Assembly (NCBI GenBank): GCA_017613995.1
Contig: JAGACT010000044.1
Location: 1-10,847, forward strand
Length of the DNA stretch: 10,847 bases
Source: Eubacteriaceae bacterium
GTDB taxonomy: Bacteria > Bacillota > Clostridia > Eubacteriales > Anaerofustaceae
Direction: 5' to 3'
In this document: positions 1 to 6,567 of the stretch, one piece after another
Position numbering within the stretch: the first letter of the stretch is position 1
Layout of the letters: the number at the start of each line of letters is the position of its first letter
Translations under genes and position numbers: made by a program
The notes under the pieces: model-generated
The model's input: only the letters and a program-made list of their open reading frames with translations
Databases searched by the model: none
What the model was told of the DNA's origin: nothing

Positions 1-486
1 ACCCGCGGCCCGAGAGAGGGCGAGGAGAACGGCGTCCACTACTTTTTCATTTCCCGGGAGGAGTTCAGTGAGCTGGTGGAAAGGGACGCCTTCTACGAGC
101 ACGCAGAGAGCTTCGGCAACTGTTACGGGACCCTGAGAAGCTACGTGGACGATCTGACGGATCATGGTTATGACGTGCTGCTGGACATAGACGTCCAGGG
201 CGCGGAGCAGGTGAGGGAAAAGAACCCCCAGGCCGTGCTGATCTTCATAATGCCCCCCAGCCTGGAGGAGCTGAAAAAACGCCTTTACGACAGGCATACC
301 GAAAGCGCCGAGCAGCTGGAGAAAAGGATCGCCCGGGCCCAGGCGGAAATGGACCGCAGGGACATGTACGATCACGTCATCGTCAACGACGTGGTGGAGC
401 GGGCCTACGAAGAGCTCAAGGAGACCATAGAGAGTTACAGGGACAGCCATGAAGATACTGCTGAGGAAACGCCGGTACAGGGATGA
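1..486 (+). CDS. gmk: Guanylate kinase, 5'-truncated by window edge
   Basis: Guanylate kinase phosphorylates GMP to GDP with ATP in the cytoplasm. About 161 codons are visible in frame 1; the N-terminus with the P-loop lies before the window. The first codons read TRGPREGE, the GMP-binding region that follows the P-loop in this family (usually TTR-x-PR-x-GE), then HYFF and FGNCYGT (family: F-x-N-x-YGT). LLDIDVQGAEQV is the classic IDVQGA signature, followed by IFIMPPSLEELKKRL and the lid region RHTES, where most members have RGT(D/E)S. IVNDVVERA matches the conserved VVND segment. The protein ends in an acidic tail (about 14 residues, after ESYRD) that is encoded by the stretch overlapping the next gene by 38 bases. 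Recognition is firm. Transcription is probably shared with the downstream genes, since no terminator lies between them. Confidence 0.95.
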   Translation, partial: TRGPREGEENGVHYFFISREEFSELVERDAFYEHAESFGNCYGTLRSYVDDLTDHGYDVLLDIDVQGAEQVREKNPQAVLIFIMPPSLEELKKRLYDRHTESAEQLEKRIARAQAEMDRRDMYDHVIVNDVVERAYEELKETIESYRDSHEDTAEETPVQG

Positions 487-1681
487 GGACGGGCGCCTGA
501 AAACCAGGACGCAGATCGTCTTCAGAAAGAGCGAAAAGAATAACAGAAACCGGGCACGGACGAAAAGAAGGAGGAAGGGTTCCTTCTTCAGGAAGCTGGG
601 CCTTGCTCTGGTCCTGGTGCTCGTCGCCGCCGCTGCCCTCGGGGCAGTGGCGGGCACGAAGGCTTATCACCGGGTACAGGCCGCCCTGGACAGCCTGGAG
701 CGCATAGACATAGGCACCAGCCGTGAAGATCTGTACATCAGCGACGAGGCATACGATGCCCTGAAGGGTACGAATACGGTAAACATCGCCCTGTTCGGCA
801 AGGACGTGGAGGACGGCGGCTATCAGCGAAGCGACAGCATCCTGATACTGTCCATCAACCGCTCCACCGGAGACATGAAGCTGGTCAGCGTCCAGAGGGA
901 CACCTTCGTGCCCCTGCCCGGCTTCGAGGATCTCTACAAGATCAACAGCGGGTACTTCTTCGGAAAGGACGCCCTGGAGGTGAAGGCCCTCAACATGAAC
1001 CTGGACATGAACATTTCCAAGTTCGTGACCATCGACATGGAGGCCATGTGCGATCTGGTGGATGCCCTGGGAGGGGTGGAACTGACCGTCAACGAAGAGG
1101 AAAGGCTGGAGCTGAACCGGCTTCTCGATGACATAAACTGGCGCCTCGGAGGCACCTTCTCCCCCTACCTGGAGTATGCGGGCACGCACCTGTGCGACGG
1201 ACGTCAGGCCCTGACCTACGCGAGGATGCGTTACCTGGGCAATTCGGACTTCGACCGCACCGCCCGTCAGAGGATACTGATGAACAAGATCTTCCAGAAG
1301 CTGATGGGGGCCGTGTCCTCGAAGAACGTAAGGATCCTGCTCAGGGTGATGGACGCCATGGGGCCCCATATCACCACGAATTTCACCAACGCGGAGATCT
1401 ACGAGCTGATGTGGACGGTGCTGAGGGGCTCGAAGAGCCTGACGGCATACTCGCTGTGCGACGAGGACTACATAAAAATGGGCATCGTGGACGACGACAT
1501 GCAGGTGCTGGTGCCCTGGACCCTCACGGACATGGCGGCGGACCTGCACAGGAAGCTTTTCGGGGATTCCTTCGTATACAGCCCATCGGCCCAGCAGAGG
1601 GCCGCTTCCGAGGCAGTGGAGGATTACATATACTATTACGGTGTCGATCTGTACGATATCGACACGGGGAGCACGATCTGA
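449..1681 (+). CDS. LytR-CpsA-Psr (LCP) family cell-wall polymer ligase
   Basis: LCP proteins transfer undecaprenyl-linked polymers such as teichoic acids or capsule onto peptidoglycan on the outer face of the membrane. The 410-residue protein has a very basic cytoplasmic N-terminus (residues 1-49), one membrane helix at about 50-69, and an extracellular LCP domain from about 109. Visible motifs are QRSDSILILS (R127, D129, the substrate/metal-binding R-x-D), VSVQRDTFV (R150, D151), KINSGYFFG (usually KINAAY..GG), VTIDMEAMCDLVDALGGVEL, and LTYARMRY...SDFDRTARQR (R259, R261, D267, R270), the family's final signature. A tail of about 100 residues follows. The ATG at 449 sits inside the end of gmk with a modest AGGG ribosome site at 439-442; no later in-frame start would keep the membrane helix. 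The next gene starts two bases downstream. Which polymer it attaches cannot be told. Confidence 0.9.
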   Translation: MKILLRKRRYRDEDGRLKTRTQIVFRKSEKNNRNRARTKRRRKGSFFRKLGLALVLVLVAAAALGAVAGTKAYHRVQAALDSLERIDIGTSREDLYISDEAYDALKGTNTVNIALFGKDVEDGGYQRSDSILILSINRSTGDMKLVSVQRDTFVPLPGFEDLYKINSGYFFGKDALEVKALNMNLDMNISKFVTIDMEAMCDLVDALGGVELTVNEEERLELNRLLDDINWRLGGTFSPYLEYAGTHLCDGRQALTYARMRYLGNSDFDRTARQRILMNKIFQKLMGAVSSKNVRILLRVMDAMGPHITTNFTNAEIYELMWTVLRGSKSLTAYSLCDEDYIKMGIVDDDMQVLVPWTLTDMAADLHRKLFGDSFVYSPSAQQRAASEAVEDYIYYYGVDLYDIDTGSTI

Positions 1682-1682
1682 A

Positions 1683-2471
1683 ATGGACAAATATTCACCA
1701 GTGGGAGTCATAGACAGCGGAGTGGGCGGCCTTACCGTGGCCAAGCAGCTCAAGCGCAGCCTCCCGAACGAAGACATAATGTATTTCGGTGATTCAAAGA
1801 ATATGCCCTACGGCAACCGCAGCCGTGAGGAGATAGTCAGCCTGGCGGAGTTCATGATCCGCTATCTGGAGGACAGGGGAGTCAAGGCGATCCTTCTCGC
1901 CTGCAATACCATCAGCACCTTCATAGAGGACCTTCACTCCGACGTCAGGCTCATAAGCATAGTGGACGCGGGCATCAGGGCCGCTTCCTCCGTCTGTGAG
2001 GACGGGGAGAGCGTCGGTGTCATCGCCACCAGGGCCACGGTGGAGAGCGCTTCCTATGAAAAGGCCAACGAGAAGGCGGGCGGCAGGATAAAGCTGATCA
2101 CCAGCGCCAGCACGTCCCTTCCGAAAATCATCGACCGGCAGCTGATGAACACGTCGCTTCTGACGGAAAAGATCAGGGAATGCATCTCCCCGATCCTGGA
2201 GGAGGATCCTTCCATCACGAAGCTGATCCTGGGCTGCAGCCATTTCCCGATCATCAAGGAGGAGATCAACGCGGTATATCCTTTCCTTAACCTGATAGAC
2301 CCGGCCGCCTGCCAGGTGGAGATGCTCAGGGATTATCTGAGGGAGACGGACCTATTGAACTACGACAACGACGGCAGCGACATAACCCTGTACACATCGG
2401 GGGACGAAAGCGAGTTCGGGCTGACGCTGGAAAAGCTCAGGATGAGCCCCATTGCCATCAACAGAGTATGA
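1683..2471 (+). CDS. murI: Glutamate racemase (divergent MurI/RacE)
   Basis: Glutamate racemase interconverts L- and D-glutamate without a cofactor, supplying D-Glu for peptidoglycan. The 262-residue protein is of normal length. It shows GVIDSGVGGLTVA (D11, S12), the MPYGNRS substrate loop at 41-47, ACNT at 73-76 with catalytic C74, and GCSHFP at 184-189 with the second catalytic C185 and H187; LIDPA at 204-208 is the usual late motif. The signatures are divergent: the family normally has ACNTA(S/T)A, VEPG or IEPG and GCTHYP, here ACNTISTF, IVDAG and GCSHFP. All catalytic residues are kept, so racemase activity is likely, but a paralogue or other Asp/Glu racemase family member is possible. 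The ATG at 1683 lies one base after the LCP stop; the ribosome site is weak (GGGGAG about 12 bases upstream), so translational coupling is likely. Confidence 0.85.
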   Translation: MDKYSPVGVIDSGVGGLTVAKQLKRSLPNEDIMYFGDSKNMPYGNRSREEIVSLAEFMIRYLEDRGVKAILLACNTISTFIEDLHSDVRLISIVDAGIRAASSVCEDGESVGVIATRATVESASYEKANEKAGGRIKLITSASTSLPKIIDRQLMNTSLLTEKIRECISPILEEDPSITKLILGCSHFPIIKEEINAVYPFLNLIDPAACQVEMLRDYLRETDLLNYDNDGSDITLYTSGDESEFGLTLEKLRMSPIAINRV

Positions 2472-2485
2472 GGGAGGAAATATCT

Positions 2486-2947
2486 ATGGAACTGACACTG
2501 AATGCGGTAAGGATCTTCATATCGCCCGATGAAGAATTTTTCGAGCGCTTTTCGCGAATTTCGGACACGCCTCTGGTCAACGTCCGGGGAGAGGGCAGCA
2601 TGTTCTCGAAGATATGCCCCGACAGGGCATCCTTCGACGGGCTCCTTAGCACTGTGGGCATTCCGGACGAATACGCATCCGTGCTGGGGGACGCCTACGA
2701 CAGCGCTGCATCCCAGGGATCCGGCGCCGCGGTATTTTTCAGCGACGAGCGCAGCGGCTCCAACAGGATAGAACTCAGAAGTGCCCATATCGAAGACGGG
2801 GAGCTCCTGGTCGAGATGGAAAGGCGCAGGGGCCTTACCATGGACATGGCCTATACCTTCTTTTTCCTGGGTCTGCCGGAGGCGGCCAGCCGGGTCGCAA
2901 AGGCCTCCGTTACCGATTCTGCGGAGGAAGCCGGCATCTTTTTCTGA
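2486..2947 (+). CDS. Unrecognised 153-residue acidic protein
   Basis: I do not recognise this family. The ATG at 2486 is preferred because GGGAGG (2472-2477) sits eight bases upstream; an ATG at 2468, overlapping the racemase stop as ATGA, would add six residues but lacks such a site. The protein starts MELTLNAVRIF, has no signal peptide or membrane helix, and is probably cytoplasmic. It looks like a small alpha/beta fold: a strand RIELRSAHIEDGELLVEME (about 93-111) followed by a segment LTMDMAYTFFFLGLPEA that is rich in aromatics. It ends EEAGIFF. It is the last gene of the gmk-LCP-racemase run and is followed directly by a terminator. Base composition and codon use match the neighbours, so this is a real resident gene rather than a fragment. 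No function is proposed. Confidence 0.75.
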   Translation: MELTLNAVRIFISPDEEFFERFSRISDTPLVNVRGEGSMFSKICPDRASFDGLLSTVGIPDEYASVLGDAYDSAASQGSGAAVFFSDERSGSNRIELRSAHIEDGELLVEMERRRGLTMDMAYTFFFLGLPEAASRVAKASVTDSAEEAGIFF

Positions 2948-2957
2948 CGAATACAGG

Positions 2958-2992
2958 ACGGGCACCGCTCAAAGCGGTGCCCGTTTGATTTT
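2958..2992 (+). terminator. Intrinsic terminator of the gmk-LCP-racemase run
   Basis: A perfect 12-base-pair stem (ACGGGCACCGCT with AGCGGTGCCCGT, loop CAA) is followed by TTGATTTTC. It lies ten bases after the stop codon of the upstream plus-strand gene and just before the stop codon of the convergent exonuclease gene. The T-rich side is on the plus strand. Read on the minus strand the stem is followed by CCTGTATT, so it could stop the convergent transcript only weakly. Confidence 0.88.
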
Positions 2993-3747
2993 CAGTCCGT
3001 GATATCCAGTTCCACGGGGCAGTGGTCGCTGCCCATGATATCGGTATGTATCTTCGCTTCCGTCAGCCTCTCCTTCAGGCTTTCGGATACGACGAAGTAG
3101 TCGATGCGCCATCCGGCGTTCTTTTCCCTGGAATGGAACATGTAGCTCCACCAGGAATACACCCCCGCCAGGTCCGGATAGAACCACCGGAAGGTGTCTA
3201 TGAATCCATTGTCCAGAAGGACCGAGAACTTATCCCTCTCCTCCATGGTGAAGCCGGCATTGCGGGTATTCGTCTTCGGGTTCTTCAGATCTATCTCCTT
3301 ATGGGCCACGTTGAGGTCGCCGTACATGATTACGGGCTTTTTCTCTTCCAGCTTCTTGAGGTAGGAGAGCATATCGTCCTCCCACTTCATACGGTAATCG
3401 AGCCTCGTCAGCTCCCTCTGGGAGTTGGGCACATATACGCACACCAGGTAAAAGTCCGGGTATTCCGCGGTGATGAGCCTTCCTTCGTGGTCGTGCTCGT
3501 CGATACCCATGCCGTAGGTGACCGAAAGGGGCTCCTGCCTGGTGAGCAGCGCTGTGCCGGAGTAGCCCTTCTTGTCGGCGCAGCAGAAATATTCGTGATA
3601 GCCCTCCAGGCCCGTCTCGGCCTGTCCGGGGGATATCTTCGTCTCCTGCAGGCATATTACGTCGGCGTCCAGGTCTTTCATGGAATCCGTGAAGCCCTTG
3701 GTGAGACACGCCCTCAGACCGTTAACATTCCAGCTTATCAGTCTCAT
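2992..3747 (-). CDS. xth: Exodeoxyribonuclease III (ExoA/Xth family AP endonuclease)
   Basis: This enzyme cuts DNA at abasic sites and trims 3' ends in base excision repair, using a divalent metal. The 251-residue protein has the complete catalytic set: ISWNVNGLRA (N7), CLQETK (E35), VYVPNSQ (Y105), YGDLNVAH (D144, N146), WRIDYF (W213-F218) and GSDHCPV (D241, H242). Length and motif wording (MRLISWNVNGLRA, NPKTNTRNAGFT) are those of Gram-positive ExoA. The ATG has an AGGGGG ribosome site seven bases upstream and lies inside the 3' end of the PAP2 gene (26-base overlap), so the two are co-transcribed and probably translationally coupled. No function link between them is evident beyond that. 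Nothing is missing or odd in the gene. Confidence 0.96.
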   Translation of the reverse strand: MRLISWNVNGLRACLTKGFTDSMKDLDADVICLQETKISPGQAETGLEGYHEYFCCADKKGYSGTALLTRQEPLSVTYGMGIDEHDHEGRLITAEYPDFYLVCVYVPNSQRELTRLDYRMKWEDDMLSYLKKLEEKKPVIMYGDLNVAHKEIDLKNPKTNTRNAGFTMEERDKFSVLLDNGFIDTFRWFYPDLAGVYSWWSYMFHSREKNAGWRIDYFVVSESLKERLTEAKIHTDIMGSDHCPVELDITD

Positions 3748-4639
3748 CGCAAACCCCCTTCCTCTTCTGTATCGCGGCGATTATCATGGGATATATCAGC
3801 ATGGCCCAGATGATCATGGCGAAGTATCTTAGTGCCGATGCAGCGGGAGAAGTTCCGAGAAGGATCTTGAGACCGCTTCTCAGCCCCATAAGGACCCCGG
3901 CCCCCGCGATCAGCTTCACCGGCTGCATCCACCAGTGACCGCATCTGACGGAAAACTTGATGTATTTTGTCTCGAGGCAGAACGATGCCGCAAAGGCCAG
4001 GGCGGCTCCCATCATCTTGCAGATATCGTTGAGATATTCGTCCTCCACGATGCCGGCGGAATACAGGTAATAGACGTAGCCCGTGCAGACCGCCGCGATG
4101 ACCACCAGGATCACCGTCATAAAATAGTCGTCGGTCTTTGGCCTGGAATCCGCGATCCTGTCGGTTATCCATATCACGGCGAAGGTGAATACCAGGGCCG
4201 CAGCCACGTCTTCCGGGGTATGCACTCCCATGTACATGCGGGAAAACCCTATGAAAAGGATCAGCACGAAGCAGATGATCCTCTGCCAGGCTTTGGTGAA
4301 ATGAAACATAAGGGTGCCGAAGATGGCCGCCGCAGACTGGGTATGGCAGCTGGGGAAGGAATAGCCCGTTGCCGTATCGAGGGCACTCTCCACGGGGGTG
4401 AAGAGCGGATCCCTTACCCACGGACGGGGCACCCTGAAGACCACCTTCAGTGTCTGGGCTCCCAGCCCCGAAAAGAAGTATGTGAAGCCTATGCGGTATG
4501 CCAGGCCCTTGTTGATGCACCAGTATATGCTCAGAAGCATCGTCATGGCGAACATCTCCTCCCCGAAGAAGGAGAGCGCGCTGATCAGCTTCGTCAGAAA
4601 TTCCGTTCTTATGCCGGCGAGTATCCAGAGCAGTTTCAA
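3722..4639 (-). CDS. PAP2 superfamily membrane phosphatase
   Basis: PAP2 enzymes remove phosphate from lipid phosphates such as undecaprenyl pyrophosphate or phosphatidate at the membrane. The 305-residue protein is mostly hydrophobic, with about eight membrane segments. The three family motifs are present: K65-x6-R72-P73 (KVVFRVPRP), PSCH at 96-99 with H99, and SR-x5-H-x3-D at 133-144 (R134, H140, D144). Motif 2 has Cys98 where most members have Gly (PSGH). The start is a TTG at 4637-4639; AGGCAGG lies about eight bases upstream, the N-terminus (WILAGIRTEFLTKLI...FFGEE) matches the usual start of this subgroup, and the first in-frame ATG would remove 28 residues including that segment. A strong promoter lies about 40 bases upstream. 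Its substrate is not shown by the sequence; the extra C-terminal helices (from about 166) fit a long bacterial subgroup. Confidence 0.88.
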   Translation of the reverse strand: MKLLWILAGIRTEFLTKLISALSFFGEEMFAMTMLLSIYWCINKGLAYRIGFTYFFSGLGAQTLKVVFRVPRPWVRDPLFTPVESALDTATGYSFPSCHTQSAAAIFGTLMFHFTKAWQRIICFVLILFIGFSRMYMGVHTPEDVAAALVFTFAVIWITDRIADSRPKTDDYFMTVILVVIAAVCTGYVYYLYSAGIVEDEYLNDICKMMGAALAFAASFCLETKYIKFSVRCGHWWMQPVKLIAGAGVLMGLRSGLKILLGTSPAASALRYFAMIIWAMLIYPMIIAAIQKRKGVCDETDKLEC

Positions 4640-4677
4640 TTCAATAACCTGCCTTTCAGCGATGAATATACTCAGAG

Positions 4678-4706
4678 ATTATATCACGAAAGACGCCGCT
4701 TGTCCC
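4678..4706 (-). promoter_or_regulatory. Extended -10 sigma-A promoter for PAP2-exonuclease III
   Basis: On the minus strand a perfect TATAAT (plus coordinates 4678-4683) is preceded by TGA, giving an extended -10 element, with GGGACA (4701-4706, four of six matches to TTGACA) at the ideal 17-base spacing. Transcription would begin near 4671, leaving a leader of about 30 bases before the TTG start. This supports that start codon. It faces away from the promoter of the metallophosphoesterase gene. Confidence 0.75.
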
Positions 4707-4722
4707 TCTGCGGCATATTTTG

Positions 4723-4752
4723 TTTATTATTCCATACCTGTGATGGTACAAT
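4723..4752 (+). promoter_or_regulatory. Extended -10 promoter for the metallophosphoesterase gene
   Basis: TACAAT at 4747-4752 (five of six to consensus) is preceded by TGG, an extended -10 element. A weak -35 lies at 4723-4729 (TTTATT or TTATTA at 18 or 17 bases). The start point would be near 4759, about 24 bases before the GTG start. The -35 regions of this and the divergent promoter are only about 16 bases apart, so a single regulator could act on both. Confidence 0.55.
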
Positions 4753-4782
4753 ATCAGTGAATCTCGATGTCCGGAGGGTTGT

Positions 4783-5889
4783 GTGAACACGTCACTTTTC
4801 GTATGCTGGTTTCTGTGGACTGCCGCCGTATGGGCAGCGCTGCAGCTGATAGACGGCAGGATAATAAAGAGCGAAAGACCGTCGGTCCTCCTTGCGGTGT
4901 CGGCCCTGAGGTTTCTTGCCGCTACCGCCATTGCGTACCTGATCATGGCCGTGAACAATTCCTTCAGCTGGAACTGCGGCTATCCCCTCGGGGCGCTGTA
5001 CATCGCCCTGATGGCGGCAGCGGCGGCCGATACCCTCCGCTGCGTGATAAAGATCCTGTTCCGCAGCGGGATGGGGAAGCGTTCAGTCTTCGTTCTGCGC
5101 TGTGTCCTTACCGCGGCGCTGCTTGCCTGGGGGACCCTCAACATGCAGAACGTATCCCCCGTGACCCATACGTACATCTCGGAGAAGATCGGGCAGGAGC
5201 ACATCTTCGTTTTCATAGCTGACCTGCACTACGGTTCCGTCCAGACCAAAGAGACTGTCGAAGATGCCCTGGAGGATATCCGGGAGCTCGGTGTGGATTT
5301 CATCGTTCTGGGCGGGGACATCACGGACGAGTTCACCTCATACGACGAGATGGTCGAGATCTGGAGGATGCTCGGGGAGAGCGGGATCCCGACATACTAC
5401 GTATACGGAAACCATGACCGCCAGGAAAACGCGTATCTCAGGGGAGGAGCATCCTTCAGCCCGAAGGAACTGGAGGAGACGATCCTGTCGGCAGGAATCA
5501 CGGTGCTGCGCGACGAGTGGGTCTACGCCCTGGAGGACGTGGTGCTGGTGGGCCGGGAGGACGTAAGCAGTGAAGAAAGGCTGCCCCTGGAGGAACTGCC
5601 TCCCCGCCCGGAAGACGCCTGCGTCATCTGGATAGACCATACCCCCTACCAGGAGGAAGAGATCGCCTCATCGGGAGCGGATCTGCAGCTATCGGGCCAT
5701 TCCCACGCGGGCCAGCTGTTCCCTCTCAGGACCCTGTACCGGCTGGGAGTCAGGTATATCTGGGGAGATTACGACACCCGGGGCGCCCACGTTTACGTGA
5801 CTTCCGGTTTCGGCGGATGGTACATCCCCTTCAGGACCGAAAAGACATACTGCTACGATGTGATCACCCTTAAGCCTTCACAGCCCTGA
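4783..5889 (+). CDS. Membrane-anchored YkuE-like metallophosphoesterase
   Basis: Calcineurin-like phosphoesterases hydrolyse phosphate esters with two metal ions. This 368-residue protein has four hydrophobic helices (about 4-24, 34-57, 67-86, 102-119) and then the enzyme domain with all metal ligands: FIADLHYG (D147, H149), LGGDITDE (D179), YGNHD (N210, H211), DHTP (H286) and GHSHAGQ (H306, H308). The order and wording are those of the YkuE-like group. Positive charges lie in the loops at 24-33 and 89-101, so by the positive-inside rule the enzyme domain is predicted outside the cell. The start is GTG at 4783, with GGAGGG only four bases upstream; the overlapping GTG at 4781 is out of frame. 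The gene is divergent from a PAP2 phosphatase, suggesting but not proving a role in envelope lipid or polymer metabolism. Substrate unknown. Confidence 0.88.
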   Translation: MNTSLFVCWFLWTAAVWAALQLIDGRIIKSERPSVLLAVSALRFLAATAIAYLIMAVNNSFSWNCGYPLGALYIALMAAAAADTLRCVIKILFRSGMGKRSVFVLRCVLTAALLAWGTLNMQNVSPVTHTYISEKIGQEHIFVFIADLHYGSVQTKETVEDALEDIRELGVDFIVLGGDITDEFTSYDEMVEIWRMLGESGIPTYYVYGNHDRQENAYLRGGASFSPKELEETILSAGITVLRDEWVYALEDVVLVGREDVSSEERLPLEELPPRPEDACVIWIDHTPYQEEEIASSGADLQLSGHSHAGQLFPLRTLYRLGVRYIWGDYDTRGAHVYVTSGFGGWYIPFRTEKTYCYDVITLKPSQP

Positions 5890-5939
5890 GAAGTTATCAG
5901 CGGATATTGAAAAAGAGATGCAATAAAAAAGATAAATGA

Positions 5940-5991
5940 CCTTCGGTGCCCCGGTGGGCGCCCCTTTGTCCCCAAGGGACGGTAATGAAGG
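5940..5991. repeat. Compact three-stem palindromic element between genes
   Basis: An outer stem CCTTC (5940-5944) with GAAGG (5987-5991) encloses two hairpins: GGTGCCC-CGGT-GGGCGCC (5945-5962, one G-T pair) and TTGTCCC-CAA-GGGACGG (5966-5982, two G-T pairs at its base). It lies 50 bases after the phosphoesterase stop. On the plus strand no T-run follows, so it is a poor terminator for that gene; on the minus strand it is followed by a T-rich stretch with six Ts (5930-5925). The GGGACGGT wording resembles REP-like palindromes that I recall from Clostridia, but that is memory, not a comparison. It may be a REP-like repeat, a transcription end, or part of a small RNA. The rest of 5890-6067 holds A-rich sequence and the promoter listed next. 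Confidence 0.5.
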
Positions 5992-6011
5992 CAATTAGAG
6001 ACAAATCATCT

Positions 6012-6038
6012 TTGGAAAACGGACAGTTATGATAGAAT
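6012..6038 (+). promoter_or_regulatory. Promoter for the LURP-one/Mrp pair
   Basis: TAGAAT at 6033-6038 is preceded by TGA, an extended -10 element. TTGGAA at 6012-6017 (four of six to TTGACA) lies 15 bases upstream, a short spacing that the extended -10 may tolerate. Transcription would begin near 6045, leaving about 23 bases of leader that carries the AAGGAG ribosome site at 6055-6060, seven bases before the GTG start at 6068. Confidence 0.5.
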
Positions 6039-6067
6039 ATAGATAAGTACGGACAAGGAGATTTACG

Positions 6068-6565
6068 GTGAAGCTCACTCTCAGACAGAAGACACTGAAG
6101 CTTATGGATACTTTCGAGATGACCGACGAAACGGGCCGGATGCTGTTCAGCGCCAAAGGCCGCATTTCGGTCGGCAAGAGGGTCGATCTGCTCGATTCCC
6201 TCGGAGAGAGCGTGGGATACGTCAGGGAAAGACTGGTGGACCTGCTCCCCCATTACATGATCTACGAGGGGGACGAGCACATAGGGGACATCGTCAAGGA
6301 CCTCAGCGTGGTCAGGGACCGCTTCTCCTTCACCTTCAGCAAATGGGTCGTGAAGGCGGACCTGGTGGGCTTTTCCTACGAGATACTGGAGGGAAGGCGC
6401 GTCGTGGCGAAGATATCCCGCAGAGCCGTGAGGGTCGTTCATCCCGTATACGATATCGAGATCGCGGACGATGCTGACACCGTCAGGGTACTGCTGGCAG
6501 TGATGGCGATACTGGCGATGAGTTCGGAAAAGGATTACAAGGACAATTTACTTAGGAGAGGTTAG
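6068..6565 (+). CDS. LURP-one-related (YxjI-like, tubby-fold) protein
   Basis: The 165-residue protein fits the LURP-one-related/YxjI family, which has the tubby C-terminal fold, a beta barrel around a hydrophobic helix; the bacterial members have no settled function. The pattern is characteristic: MKLTLRQKTLKLMDTFEM, then D-x-x-G repeats of short strands (DETGRMLFSAKGR, DSLGESVGYVRERLV, LPHYMIYEGDEHIGDIVK), RFSFTF, FSYEILEGRRVVAKISR, and a hydrophobic C-terminal helix at about 139-151 (VRVLLAVMAILAM). There is no signal peptide. The start is GTG at 6068 with a very good AAGGAG seven bases upstream. The next gene begins two bases after the stop and its ribosome site lies within the last codons here, so the two are one operon. 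Assignment is by pattern and length; binding partner or ligand is unknown. Confidence 0.78.
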   Translation: MKLTLRQKTLKLMDTFEMTDETGRMLFSAKGRISVGKRVDLLDSLGESVGYVRERLVDLLPHYMIYEGDEHIGDIVKDLSVVRDRFSFTFSKWVVKADLVGFSYEILEGRRVVAKISRRAVRVVHPVYDIEIADDADTVRVLLAVMAILAMSSEKDYKDNLLRRG

Positions 6566-6567
6566 CA

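Noticed and set aside
416..1777. A 453-codon open frame on the minus strand opposite the LCP gene.
   Set aside because: Its translation is rich in His, Val, Gln and Gly with no recognisable domain; it mirrors the codon bias of the real LCP gene, whose motifs are clear.
2468..2485. ATG at 2468 as the start of the unrecognised small protein.
   Set aside because: It overlaps the racemase stop and lacks a ribosome site, while GGGAGG is placed correctly for the ATG at 2486.
4695..4714. Small inverted repeat GCCGC/GCGGC with a ten-base loop in the divergent promoter region, considered as a terminator or operator.
   Set aside because: Five base pairs with a large loop is too weak, and it overlaps the -35 and spacer of the PAP2 promoter; it may be chance.
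5897..6442. A 181-codon minus-strand open frame across the LURP-one gene and the intergenic element.
   Set aside because: No ribosome site or family signal, and the plus-strand gene with an excellent ribosome site explains the region.
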